Program-made: the position numbers and the translations under genes
Shown: positions 1 through 5,288 of the stretch, one piece after another
Position numbering within the stretch: position 1 is the stretch's first letter
How the letters are laid out: each line of letters begins with the position of its first letter
Assembly (NCBI GenBank): GCA_034434635.1
Contig: DAOTYX010000204.1
Span: forward strand, 1-5,795
Source: DAOTYX01 sp034434635
Lineage (GTDB): Bacteria > Chloroflexota > Anaerolineae > B4-G1 > DUEL01
Direction: 5' to 3'
Length of the DNA stretch: 5,795 nucleotides
Notes under the pieces: model-generated
The model's input: only the letters and a program-made list of their open reading frames with translations
Told to the model about the DNA's origin: nothing
The model's database searches: none

Positions 1-69
1 ACTCGCCTTCAGATAGAACAACTGTTGGGCCCCCTGACCGCTCGTTTCAAGGTACGGATTGAGGAGTGA
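1..69 (+). CDS. C-terminal tail of an unidentified upstream gene (partial)
   Basis: The frame starting at base 1 is open from the window edge to a TGA at 67-69 and reads RLQIEQLLGPLTARFKVRIE near its end, an amphipathic and protein-like tail. A second frame is also open for most of this stretch, so the assignment is weak. I do not recognise the family from 22 residues. It ends 20 bp before the -35 box of the tmRNA promoter, which is a normal place for a gene end. Confidence 0.4.
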   Translation, partial: TRLQIEQLLGPLTARFKVRIEE

Positions 70-88
70 TCACAGGCTCCCCCTTGAC

Positions 89-117
89 TTGAAAATCTGG
101 CCTGATTGTGGTATGAT
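89..117 (+). promoter_or_regulatory. sigma70-type promoter of the tmRNA gene
   Basis: A -35 box TTGAAA (89-94) and a -10 box TATGAT (112-117) are separated by 17 bp. Transcription would start near 124, about 13 nt before the mature 5' end of tmRNA. This fits a short leader removed by RNase P. A 13-bp palindrome, GGTTTGTCAAACC (119-131), covers the predicted start point. An overlapping TTGACT at 84-89 would give a 22-bp spacer and is less likely to be the -35. Confidence 0.75.
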
Positions 118-136
118 AGGTTTGTCAAACCGGCCT

Positions 137-539
137 GGGGATGAAATGGTTTCGACAGGGAAGGCTGGGCCGGGACTGCAAGCCGAGGCGCCTGGACCGC
201 GTAAAAACCGGGCAACACAACAAGTGCCAGACAGCGCACTGCACCTGCTCTCGCGCTCGCCGCGTAATCGGTAGCGCGAAAGCCTGACCGCCAGACGGTC
301 ACGTCCGCCCTTTCCCTCCCTCGGGGGAAAGATCGGCGGGCGAGAGGAAACCGGGGGTGCCCTCCCATCCGACGCCGATAGGTGGGACCAGAGGCGGGGA
401 GACCATGCGCCCCGCATCGGCTGGCCTGGAGCGCAGCCTGTTGGCCGGCGGCCGCCAGGTGAGAAGAAAAGGGCAACTAAGCTTGTAGGAGGTCCCTGTT
501 CGAATTCTCTGGACGCGGGTTCGACTCCCGCCATCTCCA
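137..539 (+). ncRNA. ssrA: transfer-messenger RNA (tmRNA), one-piece form
   Basis: tmRNA rescues ribosomes stalled on mRNAs without a stop codon: it acts first as an alanine tRNA, then as a short mRNA that adds a degradation tag. It works with SmpB, EF-Tu and the ribosome. The acceptor stem pairs GGGGATG (137-143) with CATCTCC (532-538), with A539 as discriminator. The T arm is GCGGG/CCCGC (515-519/527-531) around loop TTCGACT. The conserved TGGTTTCGACAGG follows the 5' strand, and helix P2 pairs ACAGGGA (155-161) with TCCCTGT (493-499). The tag frame is at 226-267, preceded by the GTAAAAACCGGGCAACA region typical of pseudoknot 1 and its downstream single strand. GC-rich segments at 268-480 would form the remaining pseudoknots. 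The gene is about 403 nt, slightly longer than the 363 nt of E. coli. CCA is not encoded (bases 540-542 are CAC), so it must be added after transcription. It is not a split (permuted) tmRNA. Confidence 0.96.
226..267 (+). other. tmRNA proteolysis-tag reading frame
   Basis: The resume codon is placed at GCC (226-228) by the preceding ACAACAAGT, which sits where E. coli tmRNA has its resume signal. The frame reads ARQRTAPALALAA and stops at TAA (265-267). The tag therefore has 13 encoded residues, compared with 10 in E. coli, and keeps the hydrophobic LAA ending recognised by ClpXP-type proteases. The first alanine of the finished tag comes from the charged tmRNA itself. The N-terminal half carries two arginines and no acidic residue, unlike the Asn/Asp/Glu-rich E. 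coli tag, so the SspB adaptor site of that tag is absent. Confidence 0.85.
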
Positions 540-549
540 CACCTCACCC

Positions 550-590
550 AGGGGAGTAGAAGCGATTCTGCTCCCCTGTCTTCTATCGTC
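550..590 (+). terminator. hairpin terminator downstream of tmRNA
   Basis: AGGGGAGTAGAA (550-561) pairs with TTCTGCTCCCCT (566-577), giving a 12-bp stem with one G-U wobble, closed by a GCGA (GNRA) tetraloop. The tail GTCTTCTATCGTC is only moderately T-rich. It lies 10 nt after the mature tmRNA 3' end and would terminate the transcript or define its 3' precursor. I see no separate promoter between this hairpin and the kinase gene at 620, so partial read-through may supply that gene. Confidence 0.7.
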
Positions 591-619
591 ACAGCTCCGC
601 GAAGCACAGGAAGGCAGAA

Positions 620-1969
620 ATGACCTCGAAAATCACCCACGTGATCAAGCGGACAGGGGCGGTGGTGCCCTTCACCCCAGAGCGGATCACCAACGCCATC
701 TACCGGGCCGCCGTGGCAGTGGGGGGCCGCGACCGGACCATCGCCGAGGGGCTGACCCAGCAGGTGGTGGCCCTGCTGGAAGAGACGATCCCCCCCGGCC
801 AATATCCGACCGTCGAAGAGATCCAGGACCTGGTCGAAAAGGTCCTCATCGAAAACGGCCATGCCAAAGTGGCCAAAGCCTACATCCTCTACCGCGAGGA
901 GCGGGCCAGGCGACGCCGGGAGAAGGCCGGGCGCGGCTACCGGGAGACGGGCAACATCCCCTGGCGCAAGATCTATGAGGTGTTGCGCTGGTCGGTGGAC
1001 CACGACCTGTACACCGTCGAGCGGCTGAACGCCCGCATCGCCGCCGGTGAATTCCCCCTCATCGTTCAGGAAGCGGACCGCTGCTACGAGGAGGATATCG
1101 AGACGGCCGCTCAGCTCATCGTCGAACGGCGGAACGAGGTCAGGCTGGTCATCATCGCCGGACCGTCGTCGTCGGGCAAGACGACGACAACGATCAAACT
1201 GAGCCAGCGGCTGGCCAAAGCCGGGCTGAGCCTGGTAGCCCTCAACGTGGACAACTACTTTTTCGACCTGGAACTGCATCCCAGGGACGAATTCGGCGAC
1301 TATGACTTTGAGACGCCCCAGGCTCTGGACCTGTCCCTCATCAACCAACACCTGGTGCAGCTCATCGCCGGGGAAGAGGTTCTGCTGCCCCGCTACGACT
1401 TTAAAACCGGCAGGCGCCATGAGGCCGTCCTCCCCCTGCGCATCGGGCCGGACGACATCATCCTCATTGACAGCCTGCACGGCCTCTATCCGCCCATGAC
1501 GCAGGAGGTGCCGGATGAGAACAAGTTCACCATCTACATCGAGACCCTGCTCCAGATGAAGGGGCCGGACGGGCGGATGATCCGCTGGACCGACCTGAGG
1601 CTGATGCGGCGCATGGTCCGCGACGCTGCCTATCGGGCCTACGACCCGCGCCGCACGCTGGAACACTGGCACTATGTGCGCAGCAGCGAGATGCGCAACA
1701 TCTTCCCCTATGCCAACACGACCGATTATGTCATCAACGGGGCGGTGCCCTACGAACTGCCGGTGATGCGCCGCCGGCTGCTGGACCATTTCGCCCAATG
1801 GGTAGAAGACTATCGGGGCGATCCGTTGCGCGAAGATGCCTATACCCGCGCCGGACGGGTCTACAACCTGCTGCAGGCGGTCGCGCCGATAGAGGAAAAA
1901 GAGGAAGAGGCCATCCCGCCAACCTCCCATCTGCGCGAGTTCATCGGCGGGAGCTGCTACGAGTATTAA
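620..1969 (+). CDS. ATP-cone / uridine-kinase-family nucleoside kinase fusion
   Basis: This 449-aa cytoplasmic protein has an N-terminal ATP-cone domain (about residues 4-93; VIKRTGAVVPF at the start, then a helix rich in NAI/AIYRA). A charged linker follows (94-112), then a connecting region (113-172), then a P-loop kinase of the uridine kinase/phosphoribulokinase superfamily. Walker A is GPSSSGKT (181-188). VDNYF (210-214) matches the substrate-site DxYF of uridine kinases, LPRYDF (256-261) matches their P-x-Y-x-F element, and LRLMRRMVRD (327-336) looks like the arginine-rich lid. The C-terminus, IPPTSHLREFIGG (432-444), resembles the ending I recall for long bacterial nucleoside kinases whose N-terminus is a TGS/threonyl-tRNA-synthetase-like domain; here an ATP-cone takes that place. 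The likely reaction is NTP-dependent phosphorylation of a nucleoside such as uridine. The substrate is inferred. ATP-cones sense ATP/dATP in ribonucleotide reductases and NrdR, so allosteric control by nucleotides is plausible. The start is supported by AGGAAGG (608-614), 5 nt upstream. An archaeal-style 2-phosphoglycerate kinase, which also pairs an ATP-cone with a P-loop kinase, is the main alternative, but the uridine-kinase motifs favour the first reading. Confidence 0.88.
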   Translation: MTSKITHVIKRTGAVVPFTPERITNAIYRAAVAVGGRDRTIAEGLTQQVVALLEETIPPGQYPTVEEIQDLVEKVLIENGHAKVAKAYILYREERARRRREKAGRGYRETGNIPWRKIYEVLRWSVDHDLYTVERLNARIAAGEFPLIVQEADRCYEEDIETAAQLIVERRNEVRLVIIAGPSSSGKTTTTIKLSQRLAKAGLSLVALNVDNYFFDLELHPRDEFGDYDFETPQALDLSLINQHLVQLIAGEEVLLPRYDFKTGRRHEAVLPLRIGPDDIILIDSLHGLYPPMTQEVPDENKFTIYIETLLQMKGPDGRMIRWTDLRLMRRMVRDAAYRAYDPRRTLEHWHYVRSSEMRNIFPYANTTDYVINGAVPYELPVMRRRLLDHFAQWVEDYRGDPLREDAYTRAGRVYNLLQAVAPIEEKEEEAIPPTSHLREFIGGSCYEY

Positions 1970-2001
1970 GCGCAATTCCTTTCCAATCACAGGAATTGCG
2001 C
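1970..2001 (+). terminator. gene-end hairpin after the kinase gene
   Basis: GCGCAATTCCT (1970-1980) and AGGAATTGCGC (1991-2001) form a perfect 11-bp stem around a 10-nt loop, starting on the base right after the TAA stop. No T-run follows (AGTTGACCC), so this is not a textbook intrinsic terminator. It could act in Rho-dependent ending or in protecting the mRNA 3' end. Confidence 0.55.
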
Positions 2002-2017
2002 AGTTGACCCGGCAGGC

Positions 2018-2085
2018 TTGCCACAAAGGCACCAAGACACGAAGAACGACCGGGAAATCTTGGTGTCTACGTGCCCTGGTGGTAA
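2018..2085. repeat. imperfect inverted repeat, CCACAAAGGCACCAAGACAC type
   Basis: The left arm (2018-2045) and right arm (2058-2085) are complementary at about 22 of 28 positions, with a 12-nt spacer. The CCACAAAGGCACCAAGACAC left arm and the TTGGTGTCTACGTGCC right arm resemble a dispersed repeat I have seen between genes in several unrelated large bacterial genomes (from memory, not searched). It sits outside the coding sequence and encodes nothing. Confidence 0.65.
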
Positions 2086-2121
2086 ATTGTGAAACAAGCT
2101 CTGATGCCCGACCGGGCGCGA

Positions 2122-2150
2122 TTGACAACCCCTTCCATCTGTGATAAAAT
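2122..2150 (+). promoter_or_regulatory. strong promoter upstream of the MITE-like element
   Basis: TTGACA (2122-2127) is a consensus -35. After 17 bp comes TAAAAT (2145-2150), preceded by TG (2142-2143) as an extended -10. The start point would be near 2157, about 5 bp before the left end of the 164-bp element. Any transcript towards the lipoprotein operon would therefore carry the whole palindromic element in its 5' leader. Confidence 0.65.
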
Positions 2151-2161
2151 TTCGCCTGCCG

Positions 2162-2325
2162 GTAACTGCCTACCGGCCGCGGCGCTGGCTGTCCTTCGCC
2201 CTCACCCCACTCCCTACCCCCGCCCCTCTCCCGCCGGGCGGGAGAGGGGCGGGGGCCAGGGGGGGGGGTGAGAAGCCGGCACACCGGCCCTGCCAGCACC
2301 AGGCCTAGAAAGGGTAGGCAGTTAC
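2162..2325. mobile_element. MITE-like element, complete copy (164 bp)
   Basis: The element begins with GTAACTGCCTACC (2162-2174) and ends with the exact inverted repeat GGTAGGCAGTTAC (2313-2325), so it has 13-bp terminal inverted repeats. Its centre is a perfect 19-bp palindrome with a 1-bp middle (2217-2235/2237-2255), and weaker pairing extends outward to about 2201 and 2272. It has no credible coding capacity. No target-site duplication is obvious (CTGCCG on the left, ATGAAG on the right). Its right half recurs, inverted, at 5637-5728. Structure and recurrence suggest a non-autonomous element moved by a transposase elsewhere; a REP/BIME-like repeat is the alternative. Confidence 0.75.
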
Positions 2326-2375
2326 ATGAAGTCATTATACCGCATTTCATCGTTTATGCGAGTTCACCATCGTTG

Positions 2376-2384
2376 TGGTATAAT
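2376..2384 (+). promoter_or_regulatory. extended -10 promoter of the lipoprotein operon
   Basis: TGGTATAAT holds a perfect -10 (TATAAT, 2379-2384) with the TG of an extended -10 one base before it. No good -35 is seen 16-18 bp upstream, which an extended -10 can compensate. Transcription would start near 2391, leaving a leader of about 34 nt before the GTG start at 2425. The box forms one arm of an inverted repeat, ATTATACC (2334-2341) with GGTATAAT (2377-2384). Confidence 0.65.
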
Positions 2385-2413
2385 ACACCCGTTCGTGGAA
2401 ACCTGCGCCCGCC

Positions 2414-2419
2414 GAGGGG
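2414..2419 (+). promoter_or_regulatory. ribosome binding site fixing the GTG start of the lipoprotein
   Basis: GAGGGG ends 5 nt before GTG at 2425. It selects a start whose product begins directly with a lipoprotein signal peptide. The in-frame ATGs at 2326 and 2356 lack this arrangement and lie upstream of the 2379 promoter. Confidence 0.7.
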
Positions 2420-2424
2420 TCAAG

Positions 2425-3420
2425 GTGAAGCCCAGGATCATTCCTGCAATACTCTGCATCATCGTACTGGCCGGAGTGGTGAGCGGTTGTGGTCGAGTGA
2501 CGCGTCCGGGAAACGCAGGAGAGAACACCCCGCTCGCAGTCAGTTCCCCATCGCTCGCCACAGCGACCTCTCCGCCGGGCGCTGGCGCGCCATTCCCATC
2601 GCCCACACCCACCGCCGAACCATCCCCCACGCCCACGCCCATCGTCTACGTCATCCAGTCGGGCGACACACTGTCCGGCATCGCGGCCGCCTACGGCGTC
2701 ACCGTCGAGGCGCTGCAGGCCGCCAACGGCATCAACAACCCCCTGCTGCTCCAGGTGGGTCAGGAGCTGATCATCCCGATCGGCGGGGGAGAGGACAACG
2801 CCTTTCAGCCGGGACTGCTGATGCCCACCCCCACGCCTGTGCCCATCGGCGTGCGGGGGGTCGGGTTCTACGAGACCGCAGCAGGCAGCCTGGACTGCCT
2901 GGGCGAGGTGGTCAACACCTCAGCGGTGACGCTGGCCAACATCCAGGTGCAGGTGACACTGTACGACGAGGCCGGGAACCCGCTGATCAGCGGTGACGGT
3001 TTCGCCAGCGCCGACATCCTGCCGCCCGCCGCGCGCCTGCCTTTCCGCATTCTGTTCAATGCCCCGCCGCCTGCCATAGCCAGCCACCAGATCGTCCTCC
3101 TGCGGGCCGACGAAGCGGGCGAACTGGCTGCCGGGACCATCCCGTTGGAAACGGAGGGGATCAGTGGCGTCCCATCGGGGCCGCAGTTCGAGGTTACCGG
3201 CCGCGTGCGTAACAGCGATCCGGCCCGCAGCGCCAGCAGGGCCACAGTCATCGTCACCGCCTACGACGCGGATGGACGGGTGATCGGCTTCCGTCAGCAG
3301 AGCGTGGACGTGGGAGACGGGCTGGCTCCCGGCGATGTGGCGCTATTCCGCGTGTCGCTCATCGCCTACGGCGGCCCGCCGACCGATTTCTCTGTCATCG
3401 CCTTTGGACAGGCCCGCTAG
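2425..3420 (+). CDS. LysM-domain lipoprotein with FxLYD-like C-terminal repeats
   Basis: This 331-aa predicted surface lipoprotein starts at GTG 2425. MKPRIIPAILCIIVLAGVV is a signal peptide with lipobox VSGC, so Cys22 would be lipidated after signal peptidase II cleavage. A disordered Pro/Thr/Ser segment follows (about 23-72, PSPTPTAEPSPTPTP at its end). One LysM domain covers about 74-118 (YVIQSGDTLSGIAAAYGVTV then NPLLLQVGQELIIP), which should bind N-acetylglucosamine-containing glycan such as peptidoglycan. A short PTPTPVP linker leads to two FxLYD-like beta domains. The first (about 145-232) has GEVVNTSAVTLANIQVQVTL, YDEAGNPL and LPPAARLPFRI. The second (about 255-327) has VTGRVRNSD, VIVTAYDADGRVIG and LAPGDVALFRV. 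There is no catalytic motif, so the role is probably structural or adhesive, anchoring to the cell wall. The gene leads an operon, with the acyltransferase 15 bp downstream. Starting at ATG 2326 would add 33 residues without signal-peptide character, joined to the end of the mobile element. Confidence 0.88.
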   Translation: MKPRIIPAILCIIVLAGVVSGCGRVTRPGNAGENTPLAVSSPSLATATSPPGAGAPFPSPTPTAEPSPTPTPIVYVIQSGDTLSGIAAAYGVTVEALQAANGINNPLLLQVGQELIIPIGGGEDNAFQPGLLMPTPTPVPIGVRGVGFYETAAGSLDCLGEVVNTSAVTLANIQVQVTLYDEAGNPLISGDGFASADILPPAARLPFRILFNAPPPAIASHQIVLLRADEAGELAAGTIPLETEGISGVPSGPQFEVTGRVRNSDPARSASRATVIVTAYDADGRVIGFRQQSVDVGDGLAPGDVALFRVSLIAYGGPPTDFSVIAFGQAR

Positions 3421-3435
3421 TCCGGAGGTCGTCCG

Positions 3436-4056
3436 ATGTACCGCCTTCTGAAGCGCATCACCGGCATCCTGTTACCCCTCTTCGTCCGCCTGGAGGTCAT
3501 CGGGCGGGAACACTTCCCCGCCCAGGGGCCCTACATCTTGACTACCAACCACGTCTCGGCGTATGACACGCCGATCCTGTTCGTGGTCTGTCCGCACACG
3601 ATCCGTGCCCTGGCCGCCTCCAAGCACCGCAAGAACCCCTTCTTCGCCCCGTTCCTGACCATAGCCGGCTCGGTCTGGGTGCGGCGCGGCGAAGTGGACC
3701 GACAGGCGCTGGCCGGCGCCATCAGGGTGCTGCAGCAGGGGGAAGTGCTGGGGATGGCCCCGGAGGGAACGCGGGCGCGCGGTACCTACGCCCTGCAACA
3801 GGGCAAGACCGGCGCTGCCTACCTGGCCACGCGGGTCAACGTGCCGATCCTACCCGTGGGCATCAGCGGTTCGGAGCACATCAAGCACAACATCCGTCGG
3901 CTGCGGCGAACGGATGTGCGGATCGTGATCGGGGAACCCTTTCGCTTGCCGGAGAGCGGGCCGGTGCGCGGCCCCAGGCTGGACGAGTACACTGAACTGA
4001 TCATGCGCCGCATTGCCGCCCTGCTGCCGGAGGAATATCGAGGCGTGTACGCTTGA
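3436..4056 (+). CDS. plsC: PlsC-type 1-acylglycerol-3-phosphate acyltransferase
   Basis: This 206-aa member of the LPLAT/AGPAT family probably transfers an acyl chain to the sn-2 position of lysophosphatidic acid to make phosphatidic acid, at the inner face of the membrane. All four family blocks are visible: I, NHVSAYD (38-44), with the catalytic H39 and D44 of HX4D; II, GSVWVRRGEVD (78-88); III, MAPEGTRARG (107-116), with the phosphate-binding EGTR; IV, VPILPVGI (136-143). The N-terminal stretch ITGILLPLFVRLEVIG is hydrophobic and could dip into the membrane. Length is typical of short bacterial PlsC proteins. The start has a GGAGG at 3424-3428, 7 nt upstream. It is placed between the lipoprotein and the aminotransferase with very short gaps, so it is probably co-transcribed. 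A relative that acylates another lyso-lipid cannot be excluded. Confidence 0.9.
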   Translation: MYRLLKRITGILLPLFVRLEVIGREHFPAQGPYILTTNHVSAYDTPILFVVCPHTIRALAASKHRKNPFFAPFLTIAGSVWVRRGEVDRQALAGAIRVLQQGEVLGMAPEGTRARGTYALQQGKTGAAYLATRVNVPILPVGISGSEHIKHNIRRLRRTDVRIVIGEPFRLPESGPVRGPRLDEYTELIMRRIAALLPEEYRGVYA

Positions 4057-4061
4057 AGGAG
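4057..4061 (+). promoter_or_regulatory. ribosome binding site fixing the aminotransferase start
   Basis: AGGAG lies 5 nt before ATG at 4067, immediately after the TGA of the acyltransferase gene (4054-4056). It favours this start over the in-frame ATG at 4013, which lies inside the acyltransferase gene and would add 18 residues unlike the family. Confidence 0.75.
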
Positions 4062-4066
4062 AGAGG

Positions 4067-5263
4067 ATGAGAACCCAAGACTATATCGAACTCGAGGAGA
4101 TCTACGGAGCGCACAACTACAAGCCCCTGGACGTGGTCATCACCCGCGCCCAGGGGGCGTGGGTGTGGGACGTGGAGGGGAAGAAGTATCTGGACTTCCT
4201 GAGCGCCTACTCGGCAGTCAACCAGGGCCACTGCCACCCGCGCATCCGGCGGGCGCTGGTCGAGCAGGCCGGGCGGGTCACCCTCACCTCTCGCGCCTTC
4301 CGCAACGACCAACTGCCACTCCTGGAGAAGGAGCTGTGCGAACTGACCGGCTACGAGATGATGCTGCCGATGAACTCGGGCGCAGAGGCGGTGGAAACGG
4401 CGCTGAAGGCGGCGCGCAAGTGGGGCTACACGGTCAAGGGAGTCACCGCGGACCAGGCCGAGATCATCACCTGCAGCGGTAACTTCCACGGGCGGACGAT
4501 CACGATCATTACCTTCTCCACCGAAGCGCAGTACCGCGAGGGCTTTGGGCCACTGACGCCGGGATTCGTCACCGTGCCATACGGGGATGCCGAAGCCCTG
4601 GAAGCAGCGATCACGCCGAACACAGTCGCCTTCCTGGTGGAGCCCATTCAGGGCGAGGCGGGGGTCGTGCTGCCGCCCGACGGTTACCTGCGGCGGGCGC
4701 GGGAGCTGTGCACCCGCCACCATGTCCTGTTCATCGCTGACGAGATCCAGACCGGGCTGGGGCGCGCCGGCAAGATATTCGCCTGCGAGTGGGAAGGCGT
4801 GCGCGCCGACGTGGTCACCATCGGCAAGGCGCTCTCCGGCGGCTTCTATCCCGTCTCGGCGGTGCTGGCCTCGCGCGAGGTGCTGGGCGTCTTCCGCCCC
4901 GGCGACCACGGCTCGACCTTCGGCGGCAATCCGCTGGGCTGCGCGGTGGCCCGCGAGGCGCTCAAGGTGCTGGTGGAGGAAGGGCTGATCGAGCGCTCGG
5001 CGGAGCTGGGCGACTACTTCAAGGGGCGACTGGCGCGCATCGAGAGCGAGATCATCCAGGAAGTGCGCGGCAAGGGACTGCTGATCGGCGTGGAGCTGAA
5101 GCCGCAGGCCGGCGGCGCGCGTCGCTACTGCGAGATGCTCAAGGAGAAGGGTCTGCTGTGCAAGGAGACCCACGACAACGTCATCCGCTTCGCCCCGCCA
5201 CTGGTGGTGACGCGGGAGGAGCTGGACTGGGCGCTGGAGCAGATCGAACCCGTGCTCACGTAG
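4067..5263 (+). CDS. rocD: ornithine delta-aminotransferase
   Basis: This 398-aa class III, PLP-dependent cytoplasmic aminotransferase would convert L-ornithine and 2-oxoglutarate to glutamate-5-semialdehyde and glutamate, linking arginine/ornithine to proline and glutamate. PLP-binding features are NSGAEAVETA (103-112), GNFHGRT (138-144), D225 in IADEIQTGLGR, and the Schiff-base lysine K254 in TIGKALSGGFYP. HGSTFGGNPLG (281-291) supplies T284 from the other subunit. Residues known to favour ornithine in the human enzyme have counterparts here: Tyr18 in GAHNYKPL (human Tyr55), Tyr48 in YSAVNQGHCHP (Tyr85), Arg143 (Arg180), Glu196 in EPIQGEAG (Glu235) and Arg374 in RFAPPLVV (Arg413). These support OAT over acetylornithine or GABA aminotransferase. 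Length matches the bacterial family and there is no truncation. It is the last gene of the operon, 10 bp after the acyltransferase. Its lasting link to the lipoprotein and acyltransferase genes is unclear. Confidence 0.93.
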   Translation: MRTQDYIELEEIYGAHNYKPLDVVITRAQGAWVWDVEGKKYLDFLSAYSAVNQGHCHPRIRRALVEQAGRVTLTSRAFRNDQLPLLEKELCELTGYEMMLPMNSGAEAVETALKAARKWGYTVKGVTADQAEIITCSGNFHGRTITIITFSTEAQYREGFGPLTPGFVTVPYGDAEALEAAITPNTVAFLVEPIQGEAGVVLPPDGYLRRARELCTRHHVLFIADEIQTGLGRAGKIFACEWEGVRADVVTIGKALSGGFYPVSAVLASREVLGVFRPGDHGSTFGGNPLGCAVAREALKVLVEEGLIERSAELGDYFKGRLARIESEIIQEVRGKGLLIGVELKPQAGGARRYCEMLKEKGLLCKETHDNVIRFAPPLVVTREELDWALEQIEPVLT

Positions 5264-5283
5264 GGCGGGCCGCTGGCCCGCCC
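5263..5283. terminator. perfect hairpin at the end of the aminotransferase gene
   Basis: GGGCGGGCC (5263-5271) pairs perfectly with GGCCCGCCC (5275-5283) around the 3-nt loop GCT, and the first base is the last base of the TAG stop. No T-run follows on either strand (CCACCGTC on the + strand), so classical Rho-independent action is doubtful. A G/C hairpin of this type right after a stop also resembles short dispersed palindromes of high-GC genomes. Confidence 0.55.
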
Positions 5284-5288
5284 CACCG

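Noticed and set aside
84..117. TTGACT (84-89) as the -35 box of tmRNA
   Set aside because: Spacer to TATGAT is 22 bp; TTGAAA at 89-94 gives 17 bp.
9..540. Several open frames on both strands over the tmRNA
   Set aside because: The RNA structure (acceptor stem, T arm, P2, tag frame) explains the region fully; the peptides resemble no protein family.
540..542. Genome-encoded CCA end of tmRNA
   Set aside because: Bases after the discriminator are CAC, not CCA.
2161..2325. CRISPR array or tandem repeat in the C/G-rich region
   Set aside because: There is no regular repeat-spacer alternation; the structure is one palindrome with terminal inverted repeats.
299..2350. Very long - strand open frame (683 codons) across the kinase gene and tmRNA
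   Set aside because: It is the antisense of a clear kinase gene and of tmRNA, driven by GC-rich third positions; its product has no recognisable domain and runs through repeats.
2326..2424. Upstream ATG start for the lipoprotein
   Set aside because: It lies directly on the mobile-element edge and before the -10 box at 2379, and it would bury the signal peptide behind 33 unrelated residues.
4013..4066. Upstream ATG start for the aminotransferase
   Set aside because: It overlaps the acyltransferase coding sequence and has no family similarity, while ATG 4067 has a good ribosome binding site.
4001..5173. 390-codon - strand open frame opposite the aminotransferase
   Set aside because: Antisense shadow of a gene with all catalytic residues; the translation is a low-complexity His/Leu/Ala/Arg mixture typical of such shadows.
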